Of a DNA stretch of 64,000 bases, positions 63,940 to 64,000 are shown in pieces; positions within the stretch are counted from its first letter, which is position 1; the number at the start of each line of letters is the position of its first letter. A program made the translations under genes and the position numbers. This DNA comes from Metallyticus violacea. Lineage: Eukaryota > Arthropoda > Insecta > Mantodea > Metallyticidae. Location: positions 1,614,501-1,678,500 of the forward strand of contig CM060831.1 of NCBI GenBank assembly GCA_030762175.1. Direction: 5' to 3'. Below the pieces are notes generated by a model. It was not told the origin of the DNA. It made no database searches and saw only the letters and a program-made list of their open reading frames with translations.

Positions 63940-64000
63940 ACGGAATTTGGGAATCCACACAGTGAAACTTTTGTTAATCTTATTTTGATTTAAAATAAAA
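63940..64000. mobile_element. PLE group H terminus, cut by the window end
   Basis: GGGAATCCACACAGTGAAAC, TTGTTAATCTTATTTTGATT and TAAAATAAAA match the H ends at 35950 and 53355. Confidence 0.6.

Noticed and set aside
1..64000. CRISPR arrays, operons, riboswitches, rRNA genes, bacterial or viral contamination
   Set aside because: No regular spacer-repeat array, no gene-dense colinear frames, no ribosomal RNA sequence and no virus-like coding region were seen. The repeats are eukaryotic transposons.

Overview
This is nuclear DNA from an animal, most likely an insect with a large, AT-rich, repeat-laden genome. The evidence is spliceable GT-AG exons, tRNA-derived SINEs, mariner/Tc1 transposons, non-LTR retrotransposons and a very dense population of Penelope-like elements (PLEs). 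No prokaryotic gene organisation is present. The species cannot be told from the window.

Host genes. Two are visible, both on the minus strand. (1) Five phase-compatible exons (58016-58219, 49287-49358, 49103-49199, 41332-41677, 33761-33876) encode the C-terminal homology domain and stop codon of an AF4/FMR2-family protein (Drosophila lilliputian; vertebrate AFF1-4), a scaffold of the super elongation complex. All introns but one (87 bp) are 7-9 kb and filled with transposons. (2) A small exon at 10477-10558 carries a well-placed start codon and about 25 codons of an unidentified gene whose remaining exons lie beyond position 1. A CpG-bearing tract near 20.65-20.95 kb may be its promoter or first exon.

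Mobile DNA. At least eight PLE groups (called A to H here by their terminal sequence), plus a ninth of a different lineage at 47.7-48.8 kb, occur in more than 25 copies or fragments. Their proteins show a Penelope reverse transcriptase (RT) and a GIY-YIG endonuclease (EN). Almost every terminus carries a hammerhead-ribozyme (HHR) motif: CTGANGA, stem II, GAAA, then a very short, usually self-complementary stem III. About 15 of these have an intact core. Copies are typically head-to-head: a truncated inverted terminal piece followed by the forward copy. Several insertions are bounded by target-site duplications (TSDs) of 8-13 bp that I could read directly. Among them are tiny elements with no coding sequence, made only of two inverted termini: 11942-12230, 27490-27735, 28756-29068 and the 92-bp 57633-57724.

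Layout. 0-5 kb: PLE A / LINE / PLE A / PLE C. 5.4-9.9 kb: mariner, then a LINE split by a 2.67-kb PLE C. 10.5 kb: exon of the unknown gene. 11-12.3 kb: PLE G and the double-HHR mini element. 13-15 kb: transposase and LINE debris. 15-20.6 kb: AT-rich DNA with old direct repeats and no recognisable gene. 20.6-23.2 kb: promoter-like tract, SINEs, PLE, LINE. 23.3-28.7 kb: LINEs and mariners. 28.7-31 kb: mini-PLE and a small tandem repeat. 31-58.2 kb: the lilli-like gene with PLEs, mariners, SINEs and a three-deep PLE nest in its introns. 58.3-64 kb: upstream intron or flank, with another nest (mariner inside PLE B inside PLE A, plus a SINE).

The most interesting system is the set of ribozyme-bearing PLE termini and their coding-free derivatives. 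HHRs in PLEs are an established finding; compact double-HHR palindromes behaving as mobile units with their own TSDs is what this window adds.
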